Origin: Symsagittifera roscoffensis
Lineage: Eukaryota; Xenacoelomorpha; Acoela; Convolutidae
Assembly: GCF_963678635.1 (NCBI RefSeq)
Contig: NC_087064.1
Coordinates: 60,212,338-60,276,337, forward strand
Reading direction: 5' to 3'
DNA: 64,000 bases
Shown: piece after piece, positions 9,750 to 22,345 of the stretch
Layout of the letters: every line of letters begins with the position of its first letter
Numbering within the stretch: the stretch's first letter is position 1
Made by a program: the position numbers and the translations under genes
The notes under the pieces: generated by a model
The model's database searches: none
What the model was told of the DNA's origin: nothing
Seen by the model: only the letters and a program-made list of their open reading frames with translations

Positions 9750-12700
9750 TTTTAAGAAAAGTGTAAATATAATAGTTCAAACTTAAGCGAATTATTTTTC
9801 AAGGTTTTGTATGCAAACTATTAAGCAAAAAAATTGAAACATTTCAAATTAGTTCATAGAGCGAATCAGTCCGTGCAAAATAAAGTATTTCTTAAGCAAA
9901 CTTTTCAAGCCATAAAATTTAAAAATATTTCAAGTTGTTTCAGACTAAATGGGTTCGCGGAAAAATAAAGTTTTTCTGAGGAAGCTCCACAAGCTATGAA
10001 ACTTTGAAACGAAGTGAGTCGCAGAGCGAAAAAGTTGAAAATTCTATTGAAACCATCAAAGCAATGAAACTTTGGAATAATTCAAATTATTTCATGAAAG
10101 GAATCGGATAGCAAAAAATATTGTTTCTACTGGAGCCAATCATTTGCATATTTGAAACATTTCAGAGACCGAACTGATTTGCAAAAAACCAAGACTTGCT
10201 ATGGTAATTATTTAGCGAAAAACTTTCAAACATTTTATTTATTTCATAGAGCGAATCAATTTTATTAAACATGCATATCAAGCTATGAAACCTTGAAATG
10301 TTTCAAATTGTAAAATGAAGGTAATCGGATAGCAAAAAGTTTGAGAGTTTTTATTGGAACCATTCAACCGATGAAATTTGAATATCTCAAGCTGATTCAT
10401 AGAGCGAATCAGTTCGTGAAAAGTTCAAGTTTCTCTTAAGCCAGCTATTGAAGCTATGAAAAATTTAAATGATTCAAGTTGTTCCCTCGACCAAAACCTT
10501 TTAGGAATGCTTGGTTTTTCTAAGAGAGCTAATCGAGCAATGTAACTTTGACACATTCCAAGTTGTTTCTGAGACCAAATCAAGTCGCTATGAAACTTCG
10601 AAAAGCTTTAAAGTTATTTCATAAAGCGAACCCGATGGTAAAATGCTTGAGTGTTTCTAAGAAAGCTATTTCAACCAGGAAATTTTGAAATATAAAAGTA
10701 TATTCCAGGAAAGGAATCTGTTCACGAAAAGTTTTTTCAAGCAAGATATTCAATCTATTCAAGTTTTTTCGTAGATAAATTTGGTTCGCAAAAAGTTCAT
10801 GTTTTCATTAACCAAGCGAGTCAAGTCATTTCAAGCACATCAAAAACTTTAAGTTGTTTCATGGAGCGAATCAGCTCACGAGAAGTTCAAGTTCTTTCAT
10901 ATACTGAATCGGTTTGCGAAAAGATTAGGTTCTTTATGCAAGTTTATTCAGCTATGAAACTAACAAAGTTTTCAAGTTGTCTCATAGACATATCGGTTTG
11001 TGAAAAGTTAAAAGTTTTTTTCTGAGCAAGCTATTCAAGCCTTGAAACTTTATAATACTTCAAGTTAGACCAAATGGGTTTGCAAAAGTTGAAGTTTTTC
11101 TAAGCAAGCTATTCAAGTAATGAAATATTTCAAGTAGTCTCATAGACGAACCGGTTCGCCAAAAAATAAAGTTTTCCTAGGCAAGCTATTTAGACTAAGA
11201 AATTTTGAAATGTTTCAAGTTGCCTCATAGAAAAATTGGTTCGCAAAAAGTTGAAGTTTTTCTAAGCAAGCTATTCAAACCTTTAAGCGTTGAAACATTT
11301 TAAGTTAATTCACAATAGGAATTGGATAGCAAAAATTGTAAGTTTATCTATTGGGGCCATTTGTTAGAAAATTTGAAACCTTTCATAGATCGAACTGATT
11401 GGCAAAAAACCAAGATTTGCTATGCTAGTTTTTAAGCAAAAAAACTCTCAAACATTTGAACTTATTTCATAGAGCGAATCATTTCGCAAAAAGGCAAGTT
11501 TTTTCAACATGCTTTTCAAAACTTTGAAATATTTCAAGTTATATCACGAAGGGAATCGAATAGTGATTTTTTTTGGAACCATTCAACCGATGAAACTTGA
11601 ATATCTCAAGCTCTTTCATAGACCGAATGGGTTTGCGAACGGTTAATGTTTCTTTTATTCAAGCCATTTAAGTTAGATTTCAATTTTATCATAGAGCGAA
11701 TCGGTTCGCGAAAAGTTCAAGTTTCACATAAGCAAGTTTTTGAAGCAAGGAAAAATTTAAATATTTCAAGTTGTTGTTTCGACCAAAACCTTTTGCAAAT
11801 GTTTATTATTTTAAAGCGCACTAATCGAGAAATGAAACTTTGATGCATTCCAAGTTGATTCCAGGAGCAAATCAAGTCGCTATGAAACTTTAAAAAATTT
11901 TAAAGTTATTTCTTAGAGCTAACCCAATGGTAAATAGCTTGAGTGTTTATAATTATGGAAATTTGAAATATGTAAATGTATTCCAGGAAGTGAATCGGCT
12001 CACGAATTTTTTTTCTTGCATGGTTTTCAATCTATTCAAGTTATTTTGTAGACAAAAGTGATTTGCGAAAAGTTCATGATTTTATTAACCAAGCTAGTCA
12101 AGCTATGTCAAGCACAGCAAAAAATATCAGGTTGTTCCATAGAGCGAATCAGCTAACGATAAGTTCAATTTCTTTCATATACTGAACCGGTTTGCGAAAA
12201 GTTTAGGTTCTTTATGCAAGCTTTTTCAGCTATGAAACTAACAAAGTTTTCAAGTTGTCTCATAGACATATCGGTTCGTGAAAAGTTAAAAGTTTTTCTG
12301 AGCAAGCTATTCAAGCCTTGAAACTTTGTAATACTTCAAGTTAGACCAAAAGGGTTTGCAAAAAAATGAAGTTTTTCTAAGCAAGCTATTCAAACCTTTA
12401 AGCTTTGAAACATGACAAGTTAATTCACAATGGGAATTGGATAGCAAAAATTGTAAGTTTATCTATTGGGGCCATTCGTTAGAAAAATTGAAACCTTTCA
12501 TAGATCGAACTGATTGGCAAAAAACCAAGATTTGCTTTGCTAGTTTTTAAGTTGAAAAACTCACAAACATTTGAACTTATTTCATAGAGCGAATCATTCC
12601 GCAAAAAGTCAAGTTTTTTCAACATGCTTTTCAAAACTTTGAAATATTTCAAGTTATATCACGAAGGGAATCGAATAGTGATTTTTTTTTGGAAGCATTC

Positions 12701-13830
12701 AACCGGTGAAACTTGAATATCTCAAGCTCTTTCATAGACCGAATGGGTTTGCGAACGGTTCATGTTTCTTTTATTCAAGCCATCTGAGTTAGATTTCAAT
12801 TTTATCATAGAGCGAATCGGTTCGCGAAATGTTCAAGTTTCACATAAGCAAGTTTTTGAAGCTAGGAAAAATTTAAATATTTCAAGTTGTTGTTTCGAAC
12901 AAAACCTTTTGCAAATGTTTTTATTTTAAAGCGCGCTGATCGAGAAATGAAACTTTGATGCATTCCAAGTTGATTCCAGGAGCAAATCAAGTCGCTATGA
13001 AACTTCAAAATTTTTAAAGTTATTTCTCAGAGCTAACCCAATGGTATATGGCTTGAGTGTTTATAATTAGGGAAATTTGAAATATGTAAATGTATTCCAG
13101 GAAGTGAATCGACTCACGAATTTTTTTTCTAGCAAGGTTTTCAATCTATTCAAGTTATTTTGTAGACGAAAGTGATTTGCGAAAAGTTCATGATTTTATT
13201 AACCAAGCGAGTCAAGCTATGTCAAGCACAGCAAAAAATATCAAGTTGTTCCATAGAGTGAATCAGCTAACGATAAGTTCAAGTTCTTTCATATACTGAA
13301 TCGATTTGCGACAAGATTGAGTTTTCTATGAAAGCTATTCCAGCTATGAAACTACGAAAATTTACAAGTTGTCTCAGACAAATCGGTTCGTGAAAAATCA
13401 AAATTTTTTCTGAGCAAGCTATTCAAGCGTTGAAACTTTCAAATAATTCAAGTTAGACCGAATCGGTTTGAATAAAAGTTGAAATTTTTCCAAGCAAGCT
13501 ACTCAAGCTTTGAAACTTTGACATATTTCAAAGTTTTTGCATAGATTGATTAGATTTGCAAAATTTAAGGTTTTTCTAAGCAAGCTATTCAAGCTATGAA
13601 ATATTTCAAGTAGTTCCGTAGACGAATCGATTCGCTGCAAACTTAAGTTTTTCTAAGCCAGCTTTTTAGGCTAAAAAACTTTGGAATATTTCAAGTTGTC
13701 TCGTAGACAAATCGGTTCGCGAAAGATTTAAAGTTTTTCTAAGCAAGCTATTCAAAACTTGAAACTTTGAAACATTTCAAGTTATTTAATAAATCGAATC
13801 CGTTTAGCAAAATTTTGTTTTTCTAAGCAT
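9750..13830. repeat. Degenerate satellite, monomer about 76-86 bp, with higher-order repeats
   Basis: Recurring phrases are tcatagagcgaatcggttcg, gcgaaaagttcaagttt, tctaagcaagctattcaagc and gaaactttgaaatatttcaa. The phrase gcaagctattcaagc recurs at 11028, 11104, 11182 and 11264, a 76-82 bp spacing. A block containing ggaattggatagcaaaaa and gggccatt recurs at about 10092, 11318 and 12433, giving higher-order units of roughly 1.1-1.2 kb; the last two are the most alike. No coding potential was seen; the small frame at 11646-11843 is a chance frame within it. Confidence 0.85.
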
Positions 13831-14649
13831 GGAGGTTACTGTTTCTAGTTGATTTATATTTGACTGAATTGAACCGTTAAACTCAAAATTTTAATTAAAA
13901 TGTTGGCAGGTACTGTCTAGCCTCAAAATTGAACCGAGTTTATCTTGTTATGATGGTTTTCTGAATGATTCTTGAACGTATTGATCTATATTCTTAACAC
14001 GTTGCGCTCGATAGCCCTTTAAACATTAGGCTTCATTTCGAAAGCGTGTCTTTCATTTAATATATAAGATATGGTCCCGCTGTTTTTGGCGAGTCTCATC
14101 AAAAAGCTCATTTAGTCCGCTGGATCAACCGTACAATCTCTCCCCTTAAATGACCTACCGTAGAATGCCCTCCCCAAGCATGTATTTATTCTGAAAAATA
14201 AATCTGTATAAAAATGCGTTTCATACAAACGCGCAAATGAATTGGTTTGACCATTGTTTCTGCGGGATTGCATTCGTATGCGATTAATTACACAAATTAA
14301 TGTTTCAATTCTGTTTTCTTCAGTATTACGGTTACTTTTGAAGGAATTTAGGCTAAACTTAAAGTTAACTTATGAAATATCCATTTTCCCCCCTAAATTG
14401 ATTTGGGGGGACGATTGTGCAGTTGATCCAGCCCACTAATCCACTTGAAGTCTATTTGCGAAGTACTTCAAGCGGATGTAAACAAAAGTGAAACTTGAAT
14501 TTATATTTATTTAGTTTGCTACTAAAGTATTCTATAAAGTGGAGTTATCTAAAATAACCATTCACTGGCTAAACTTAGAAAGAGCAAAACACATACTTTG
14601 GGGGTACAATTGCATAATGAAATCAAATCCCTAAAACCTGCCTGTTTTT
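13831..14649. other. Unassigned DNA
   Basis: No recognisable gene or repeat. The 61-codon open frame at 14254-14439 shows no protein-like composition. Confidence 0.4.
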
Positions 14650-14890
14650 TCTTTTGTTTTGGCGGAAAATGAACTTATTCAAAGAACGATAAGACCGATG
14701 TCGATTAGGCCGAAGATTTTCTGTGGCCGCAAAAGTTCAAAAAAAACGAAAATCTTTCCACAGCAAAGAAGATCAAAGAAAACTAGAAGTGTTGCGGGTT
14801 CTGCGACAAATCTGATTTTGGCCTGTTGCGGAATCGACTTACAGTTCAAAAACTGCTTAGTTTGGCCTCGTAATGTTCTTTGACCGACTT
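14650..14890. repeat. Fragment of a dispersed repeat also at 17494-17620 and 23850-23970
   Basis: It shares the phrase gacaaatctgattttggcct and its surroundings with the flank sequence lying before the old-element LTRs at 17343-17803 and 23690-24164. It is a third, more diverged copy of that segment. Confidence 0.6.
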
Positions 14891-15130
14891 TCAAAAGGAT
14901 TTCGGAAAATTGAGTACTAAACAAGCATCAAACAATTTTTTTGTCCGTGCGCTGCTACAATCTATACGGTAGTCTAGAACAAATCACCAATTAAAAAATT
15001 TAGCTATTCAGCCTAACTTGAATCAAAACAGGTAGTGACTCTTGGCTCTAATTTTGTCTGATAAACGAGTCGTTTTTTTTTCGGTCCGGTTTTTCTCGAC
15101 ACTGAGTTAACTCAGTATCAATATCAATTT

Positions 15131-15272
15131 AGTCACGACAGCAAATTTTTATCTTGATATACTAAAAGTTGCTGTCGTGACTATTTGCGAAGTCATGACG
15201 ACCCTATTTGCGAAGTCGTGACGACCCTATTTGCGAAGTCGTGACGACCCTATTTGCGAAGTCGTGACGACC
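15131..15272. repeat. 14-bp hairpin followed by a 23-bp minisatellite, four copies
   Basis: AGTCACGACAGCAA at 15131 pairs with TTGCTGTCGTGACT ending near 15182. Immediately after it a 23-bp unit containing ctatttgcgaagtcgtgacg is repeated about four times to 15272, the first copy with one base change. The repeat unit reuses the GTCGTGAC of the hairpin arm. Confidence 0.85.
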
Positions 15273-15960
15273 CTATCTTACAATTATTTTTGTTACCTTA
15301 CTTAGCTTGAAGAAAAAACACTCCTGACAAAAAGTAGCTTGACGGTAGGAACAATATCTGGTTGTTTCGCAGTTTTTATCGAGCGTTTTCACCGCATTAA
15401 TCAACAAGATATTGCTTTATATTTCAAGCAGCCGTGTTTTTGGGTAGCGAGGTTGAAAATCAGCTGATTGCAAATGAAAAAAGAGCATACAATTGAAAAC
15501 TGTTCTAGGAAAGAACTATGCATTACATCGACCGTATTCCAATTTAGGAAAGTAGTCTCAAAACGCAACACCAAACAAGGATAGCCCATTACTGTGCAAA
15601 TTGCTCAGAGTGTTCCGACCATGCTCTTGAAAAAATACAATATTTTTTTTTCAAATTGGTGTCGTTTTTTCTGAGTGGTGTAAAAAAAATTTAAAGGGAA
15701 AAAAAATAGAAATATTGGACAGATAGAGCCAATTTGGTCAACTGGAAAACAGTATTTGTAGCAAAAGACGAAAAAAAAACGAAAAAAAATCGTAAAAAAA
15801 AATTCATATTTTTGTGTTTTATTTTTTTGAAAAATTTTTTAATATTTTGAAAATTTCGATTCCCAAAATGGCGATAAAACAACTCCAAAATCAATTTTTG
15901 CTCGAGTTTTATTAAGCTTTCACGGTTTAAATAAGCTCTATTCTCAGCTTGCACGCTGAC
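15273..15960. other. Unassigned AT-rich DNA
   Basis: No gene recognised. The short open frames here (for example 15691-15954 minus) are rich in A/T homopolymer codons and are not supported. Confidence 0.4.
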
Positions 15961-16149
15961 CAGGGGCGGATCTTGGATTTTCTCGAGGGGGTTGGATTTT
16001 CAAAAAAAGTTCGAAAATTTTGACCTTTTTTTAGGTGGACCAAATTGATTATTCGAGCTCTCCTAAAGCACTAAAAAGACGCTGTTTTTGCCAACGCCGA
16101 TTTTTTGGCGCGCGTTCCCCCTCAAAGTTAGTATATATTGGCCCACCAC
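15960..16149. mobile_element. Possible small non-autonomous DNA transposon (hAT-like ends)
   Basis: The segment starts CAGGGGCGGATC and ends near GGCCCACCACTG, an imperfect inverted pair about 190 bp apart. The left end resembles those of many small hAT-type elements. No matching 8-bp target duplication was found, so this is weak. Confidence 0.25.
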
Positions 16150-16560
16150 TGCTCGCAAACTTTTAACGTAACTTTTCAGAATCTTCTTATCGTTAAAATT
16201 TTTTTTAACATGCACAAACTAAAAAGAAAAAACTAGTAAAAAAGCAAATCTACAAGTTATGATGACCTCAGCACTCAGCGCCTTAAATCATCAAAACGAA
16301 AATTTTTTTCAGATTTGATAAAACAATGGGTAGTATCAAACTACTCCCAAATCCAAAAGGGCGAAAACAAAAAGGCGAAAAACAAAAATCAACTAACTGA
16401 ATTGATAAAACAATGGGTAGTATCAAAATACTCCCAATTCCAAAAAAGCGAAAAACAAAAAGGCGAAAAACAAAAATCAACTAACTGAATTTTTTCACCA
16501 CAAATTTCTTTGTAACTATCTTTTTTCACTTAAGAAACAAACAACAACCAGCCAGAAGCA
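16150..16560. repeat. Dispersed repeat, second copy at 22060-22345
   Basis: It shares gcaaacttttaacgt, gatgacct(a/c)agcactcagc, acaatgggtagtatcaaa and aacttcaacc/aacaaccagccagaag with 22060-22345 in the same order. Within this copy an approximately 86-bp segment (16315-16400) is duplicated in tandem (16403-16490). Confidence 0.7.
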
Positions 16561-16665
16561 TGAACAGTTGTATTTCTTAGTTGCGGAACTAATTAAAAAA
16601 ATGTCGCATAAGATGAATATTTAGATTTAGAAGTATCTAAAATCAAGATTACTGACTTACTAAGT

Positions 16666-16911
16666 TATGGGTGTACATATTTTTTTATTTAGCCTTGTAG
16701 GCTTTTGATACTTGACCTTGTGTCACCAGTTAACGTCTGAACAGTATAGTTTCAAGCGTTAACCACTTGTCTAAGATTAAGGCTTAACAACCAGAAATAG
16801 ACCTAGTGCAAGCGATATCGTTTTACCTAACTACTGAGGACATTTAGCAGAGAAACCAACGGTTAGAGAAAACCATACAAGTAAACGGACATACATATTC
16901 CTTGTACGACA
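16666..16911 (+). repeat. Truncated LTR of the old Ty3-type family
   Basis: It aligns with 17870-18119 and 24233-24479 but lacks about the first 65 nt of the LTR. It ends GACA and is followed by TGGCGCAG, the same junction as in the other copies. Confidence 0.75.
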
Positions 16912-17342
16912 TGGCGCAGAAAGCAGGCGACCAGAAGAATCCTCTGATTATACCACCATTCTGGCACAAATGTACAATAGAATCATCAATAGAGTGGTCA
17001 AAATGGACAGTGGGACTATAAATTGAACAGTGGGAATACAAATGGGCATATTCGCCAAGGAAAGTGTCGATTTGAATCTACTGAGGAGGGATCGGCCGAC
17101 GGCAGCTCCAGCAAAAGCAGAACCCGCATATGAAGAGAAAATCTAAGGCGAAACCAACAGAAAAAGGCTTGACCGATGATACAAAAATAAAGAAAAAAAA
17201 ATGCGCTACGAAAACATAGTAGCCAGTGCAACTTCAAAAGATGTCATGTGCGGGTCTTTTTCATGGGACGAAGCAGATAAAAAAGCGAAAAGCTATACTT
17301 ATTCCTGTTTGGGCCTCGAAGTCAGCGACAGCTCAATTTAAC
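16912..17342 (+). pseudogene. 5' internal (gag-region) fragment of the old Ty3-type family
   Basis: It begins with the primer-binding site TGGCGCAG and aligns with 18120-18545 and 24480-24900. At about 17343 it jumps to an unrelated flank segment. Several stops interrupt any long frame. Confidence 0.65.
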
Positions 17343-17803
17343 GATACAAATATTTTATCATTTGTTTGTGGATTCCACAAATTGTTATGGATTCCGCGAA
17401 TACAGTTGCGGATTCCGCAAATTCGCCTATTTTTCGAGCAATTTTGAGCGGTACAATGATTTAGGTATTTGTTTGTGGAATCGAAAACAGCATAGAAGAT
17501 CAGAGAAAAGTAGCAATGTTGCGGATTCCGCGACAAATCTGATTTTGGCCTGTTGAGGATTCCGCTTACAATACAATGAATGCACAGTTTGGCTTCGCAA
17601 TGTAAGACTGGATTTTTATATAGAGTTGAGCTATTGCACGAAAAAATCCGGACAAAACTTGATATATTGACGAGTAGGCGGGTTACAGAATTAGGAAATC
17701 CCACAGCATTATCAGTCAAAGCAATTCAAAGCTACTGTTTGAAGTTCTTATTGACTTGGAAGAATGTGTTCCAATCAGTAGCGGATTTAAGGGGGTTAGG
17801 GTG
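17343..17803. repeat. Flank segment F, copy 1 (duplicated at 23690-24164)
   Basis: The segment is rich in the palindromic motif GCGGATTCCGC and aligns with 23690-24164 up to the same bases, ttagggtg, immediately before an LTR. Frames on the minus strand (17333-17719) look like by-products of the repeat. Confidence 0.75.
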
Positions 17804-18119
17804 TGTTATCCGTCCGGATATGTATCTCAATTCGTACATCATATATAGTTTCTGATGATACATCCTATGTTATGGGTGTACGTATTTTTTTTAGGTTTTG
17901 CCTTGTAGGCTTTTGATAGTTGACATTGCGTCACCAGTTAACGTCTGAACAGTATAGCTTCAGGCGTTAACCACTTGTCTGAGATTTAAGCTTACCGAGC
18001 AGTAATGGACCTTGTGCAAGCGATATTGTTTTTACCTAACTACTGAGGACATTTAGCAGAGAACCATTGGAAAGAGCAAACCATACAAGTAAACGGACAT
18101 ACATATTCCTTGTACGACA
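17804..18119 (+). repeat. LTR of the old Ty3-type family (316 bp)
   Basis: It starts TGTTATCC, ends GACA and is followed by TGGCGCAG. It aligns along its whole length with 24165-24479. The flank before it is GGGTG, as for the copy at 24165. Confidence 0.8.
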
Positions 18120-18960
18120 TGGCGCAGAAAGAGGGCGACCAGAAGAAACCTCTGATTATACCACCATTCTGGCACAAACGTACAATAGAATCACCAATAG
18201 AGTAGTCAAATTGGACAGTGGGACTATAAAATAAGCAGTGGGACTACAAATGGGCATATTCGCCTAGGAAAATGTCGATTTGAATCTACTGAGGAGGGAT
18301 CGGCCGACGGCAGCTCCAGCAAAAGCAGAACCCGCATATGAAGAGAAAATTTAAGGCGAAACCAACAGACAAAAGCATGACCGATGATACAGAAACAAAG
18401 AAAAAAGGATGCGCTACGAAAACATAGTAGCCAGTGCAACTTCAAAAGATGTCACATGCGGGTTTGTTTCATGGGAAGAAGCAGATAAAAAAGCGAAAAG
18501 CTATACTTATTCCTGTTTGGGCCTCGAAGTCAGCGACAGCTCCAGCAGAAGATCGCAAAAACAGATATTACAACAAAATCCACAAAGGAATTGTCGGACC
18601 AATTGAACCGCATTTTTTTTGACAAAAAAGATAGTGATCTTTGAAAGATACAACTTCGTCTGTCGAGTACAAAAAAATGAAAGGCTGGAACAATTCAACG
18701 CAAAATTAGTGGGTTTAGTCTCATGAGCAAATGGTGGAGATCACAAGAAAGAAAGGGTCCGTGGTATCTTCACAGCACGTATGATAAAAGAGAAAACATC
18801 AGATGAACTCCCGACAAAGACGAGCACCCCTAAACAAGCATACGAGTACGCCATACAGTGAGAAGAAGGAATCGAACACAATCAAACATAGTGAAACATC
18901 ATAGCCAACGACACACAAGCGCTTCAGATAACGCATTCAACCTAAAAGATGAACCAATAG
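18120..18960 (+). pseudogene. 5' internal (gag-region) fragment of the old Ty3-type family, second copy
   Basis: It aligns with 24480-25300, including cttatgataaaagagaaaa and the cgagcaccc/cgaggacgcct region, with many stops. At about 18960 the alignment ends and LINE sequence begins, so the rest of this copy is lost or displaced. Confidence 0.7.
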
Positions 18961-18961
18961 A

Positions 18962-20195
18962 ATGTATAACTTTGCTAACAAACAGAAGATTTTTTATGAA
19001 AAACAGTTTGGACTTTTCTAGAAAAATCCTTGCGTGGACGCATTATTTGAATTAACAGAATTTATTAGAGAGGGATGGGACAAAGAGTTGGTTGGTCAAT
19101 CATGCCTTGTTGATCTCAAAAAAGCATTTGATACCATAAATCATGATGTTCTCTTCGCAAAATTGAAAAATTAGACTATGGAGGATTCTTTGACTTCTAA
19201 AAAACTACTGTACAAACCGTTTTCAGTTTGTTCAAACTGAAAAAGTATATTTTCCAGGTGCTCTTTGTCATGTGAAGTACCGCAAGGGGCAGTTTTAGGT
19301 CCGTTTTTATTTTTAATAAATGTAAATGATCTTTTATCCAAAAATTGCGGATGGATCTGAATATAGTTCTATTTGCCTAATTGCTGATGATACTATAATA
19401 TGCAAATCAAAAAAACATTGCGGTAGCTTTGATAGCTTGTTAAATAAAATGAATAGATGGTTCAAAACGAAAGGTCTTACTAATCCTACTAAAAATCAAA
19501 TAATGAAATTTGGTAGCAACTTTTCAGCTGATTACTTTTCTTTTGGTACTTCAATTCAAATTACAAATGTGTGTAAATATTTAGGCAGTTTTGTTGATAA
19601 GTACCTTACTTTCAAATTTCACATTGAATTTTGTGGCATTGTCTGAAAAGCTAGGAATAATTTTTCTAAACAGCAGATGCTTCGCTTTTACAAAGCATAT
19701 GTAATTACTACAATCACTTATGTAAATTTATTATACGGCAAAACATGCCAATCTCTTCTGATGGAGACAATGAAATTACAAAAAGTCTTGAGAGCAATTT
19801 TTTCAAACGTAGTTATGAATTAATCAAGGAAACTATGAACGAAAATGAATTGCTTACTGTTTTTGATTTTTTTTTGAGATGTTTAAATACTTGTTTATGG
19901 AATTGCGATCGGACAAAATAAATGGTTGCCTGTCTCAGACTTACTCCAAAAAAGTGGACCTTGCAAGAGGAAAGGCGTAATTGAGGCGACGAAGTTTTCT
20001 ACTACCGCTAAACAGAGATCGCTTACAGTTAAAATTATCCAGGTTTTAAACTATTTAAAACAAAACGACTTGATACCTGTTAGCATACATGAAATGTCAC
20101 AAGCTAGCTGTTTGAGATTCTATAAACAGTTTTTTCAAACTTACCTAAAAGACAACCAGGAACTCTATAAACTGTTTTTTAACTTCAGTCCTTAA
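18962..20195 (+). pseudogene. LINE reverse-transcriptase fragment, decayed
   Basis: Non-LTR reverse-transcriptase motifs occur in order but in different frames: VDLKKAFDTINHDVL at about 19108-19152, VPQGAVLGPFLFLINVNDL at about 19275-19333, and the catalytic ADD at about 19383-19391 inside the open frame 19326-19646. Downstream, LYGKTCQSLL...LQKVLRAIF and the frame 19926-20195 fit the C-terminal end of a LINE polyprotein. Stops and frameshifts separate the pieces. The 5' part (endonuclease) was not found. The combination DLKKAFDT / PQGxxLGP is typical of CR1/Jockey/RTE-type LINEs; I cannot assign the clade. Confidence 0.85.
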
Positions 20196-21131
20196 ATTAA
20201 TTTGTTTGTTGAGTTGATGCTGGCTGTCTTCTCTTTAGTCCCCAGGATAACCTACTCGCTGAGCAGTACCGCTCTTTAAGATATCCCTCCAGACATAATA
20301 CATTGCTTTTGGCGTTGTATATGTAGCTGGTAAAATAAATCAAACTCAAATTCATCCAAAATTTGAAGCAGTTTGTAAATATTTTACGGCTCATGGACAA
20401 AAACTGCCAATTACATTTTGTTGGTACATAGCCAAGAACGAGGTACATATTGTACTTAACAGTTTAGTAAGGCTCAGAAGAAGTCAAAATGTCAATCAGT
20501 CAGACCCAGACAACGATTTAAAAAATTTCACCATCGTATTGCTCAACAATGAAAAAGCTAAACGTCTCACTACATCAAATCCGTTCGAGGAAACGAAATC
20601 CATAAAAGGTTTACAATTTTTTAAAGCGTAATCTAAGTCAGATGTAAAATGTCACTATTAAACAACAATTGAGAAAAGTATTTGATCAGATTGACACACT
20701 TTTACCAGAATCAATCCATCAAAAGTTTGCTACTTCATCAAGAAAAAACTATATCTATGCACAGGACTGTAGTCATATTTCAAAAAAAACCATATAACAA
20801 ACCATTATGCCTATAAAAATGTCAGTGGTATATGGCAATGGGTATTTCATCAAATATATAACAACACATTTCTCAAAAAACTATAATATGAATTATCTTT
20901 TTGTTAGAACCACACTGAAAATGGGGAAATACTTATCATCGGGTGTGTTTTAGTTTTTAAACTGCCTAATTCACTATCGCAATAGTTCATGCCTAAATTC
21001 TAAGCTACCGTTCGGATATGATCATCACGCCTCGAACAAAAGTTCATGACTATCTTTGCTTTTCATAGGATTGATCTTTTTATCATGAGAGAGGTGCACA
21101 AAAAAGCGTGACCCACAAAAAAAAACACTAC
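20196..21131. other. Unassigned DNA with one ATG-less open frame
   Basis: On the + strand 20299-20631 is open for 110 codons with no ATG in frame and reads like protein-coding sequence (for example FEAVCKYFTAHGQKLPIT). I recognise no family. The rest shows nothing. Confidence 0.3.
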
Positions 21132-22041
21132 CCGGGTTGACCTCCATACACCGAAAACGCTTATCATATAATTCTATACATCAAGTGTGTGGAAAAAAGC
21201 TTGTCATACAAATTTCATACAATTTCGAAAAATAGTTGAAAATAGATATTAACTAATTTCTGCGGCTGTTTGATTCTAATAAAAACAGTCTGGTGAAAAA
21301 AAACCGAGATTTTCGTTTTTTGAAAAAAAAAATGCTTATCATACAATTCCCATATATGGAAATTGTTTGACTGGCATTTTTTTGGCAAGCTTTAAATTTT
21401 TGCCCCAAAAACTTTTTTGTTTTTTTTTTTCAACCGCAAATCGAATTGCTTACACAAACAATCATTTACAAAAAAAAAACAATTTTAATTTTTTTTTGTG
21501 CATAACGTAGTCCTGGATACAATAATTATGGCTTTTTTCTTTTTACTTGATAATTTTTTTCCAAAACGCTGACAATTTCTACTTTTTGTATGGCGTGTTT
21601 ATGTATGCCTTGATAAATGTCTGATCATTTAAAACTTCAAAATTTTAAAATGATCATCGTTGACAAATTTTGCCAAAAACTAAAAGATTGTTAATTTTGT
21701 TTTATGATTTGTGAAAGACAGCTTTGAAACAATTCAGGTCGTTTTCTATCCATTGTTAAGGCAAGATCGTCCATCATATGGTGCTTTGAGTAAGCCAAGG
21801 TTTTTGTTACTTGATTTCGGTTACAGACAAAACCCAAAGTTTTTCAGAAAATAAATGTAGAAACAAAACATCAACTTTTTGATTTATCGAAAAACACCTA
21901 TCATACAATTTTCATAAAAGAAAATGTGCTTATCATAGAGATTTCATACAATTTCCTGTACGTATGGAATTGTATGAAATTGTATGACAAGAATTTTCTC
22001 ATATATGGAAATTGTATGATAAGAAGTTTAGGTCAACCCGG
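21132..22041. mobile_element. Non-autonomous inverted-repeat transposon (MITE-like), about 910 bp
   Basis: The terminal inverted repeats are CCGGGTTGACCT at 21132-21143 and AGGTCAACCCGG at 22030-22041. The subterminal parts on both sides carry repeated motifs of the type cttatcatacaattt in opposite orientation. There is no coding region. No clear target duplication was found. Confidence 0.65.
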
Positions 22042-22059
22042 ATAACCTACGAGCAGAAC

Positions 22060-22345
22060 TGCTTGCAAACTTTTAACGTGACTAAAAAAAAATAGAAAAA
22101 AACAAAACTACAAGTTACGATGACCTAAGCACTCAGCACCTCAAACCATCAAAATGAAAAACTTTTTACAGATTTGATAAAACAATGGGTAGTATCAAAA
22201 TATAAAAAACTCTTCCTGAAAAGCGAAAAATAAACATCAACTAACTGAACTTTTTCCACACAAATTTCTTTGTAACTATCTTCACTCACACTAGAAACAA
22301 ACTTCAACCAGCCAGAAGTATGAACACTTGTATTTCTCAGTCATA
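22060..22345. repeat. Dispersed repeat, second copy of 16150-16560
   Basis: It is in the same orientation as the first copy and lacks the internal 86-bp duplication. Confidence 0.7.
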
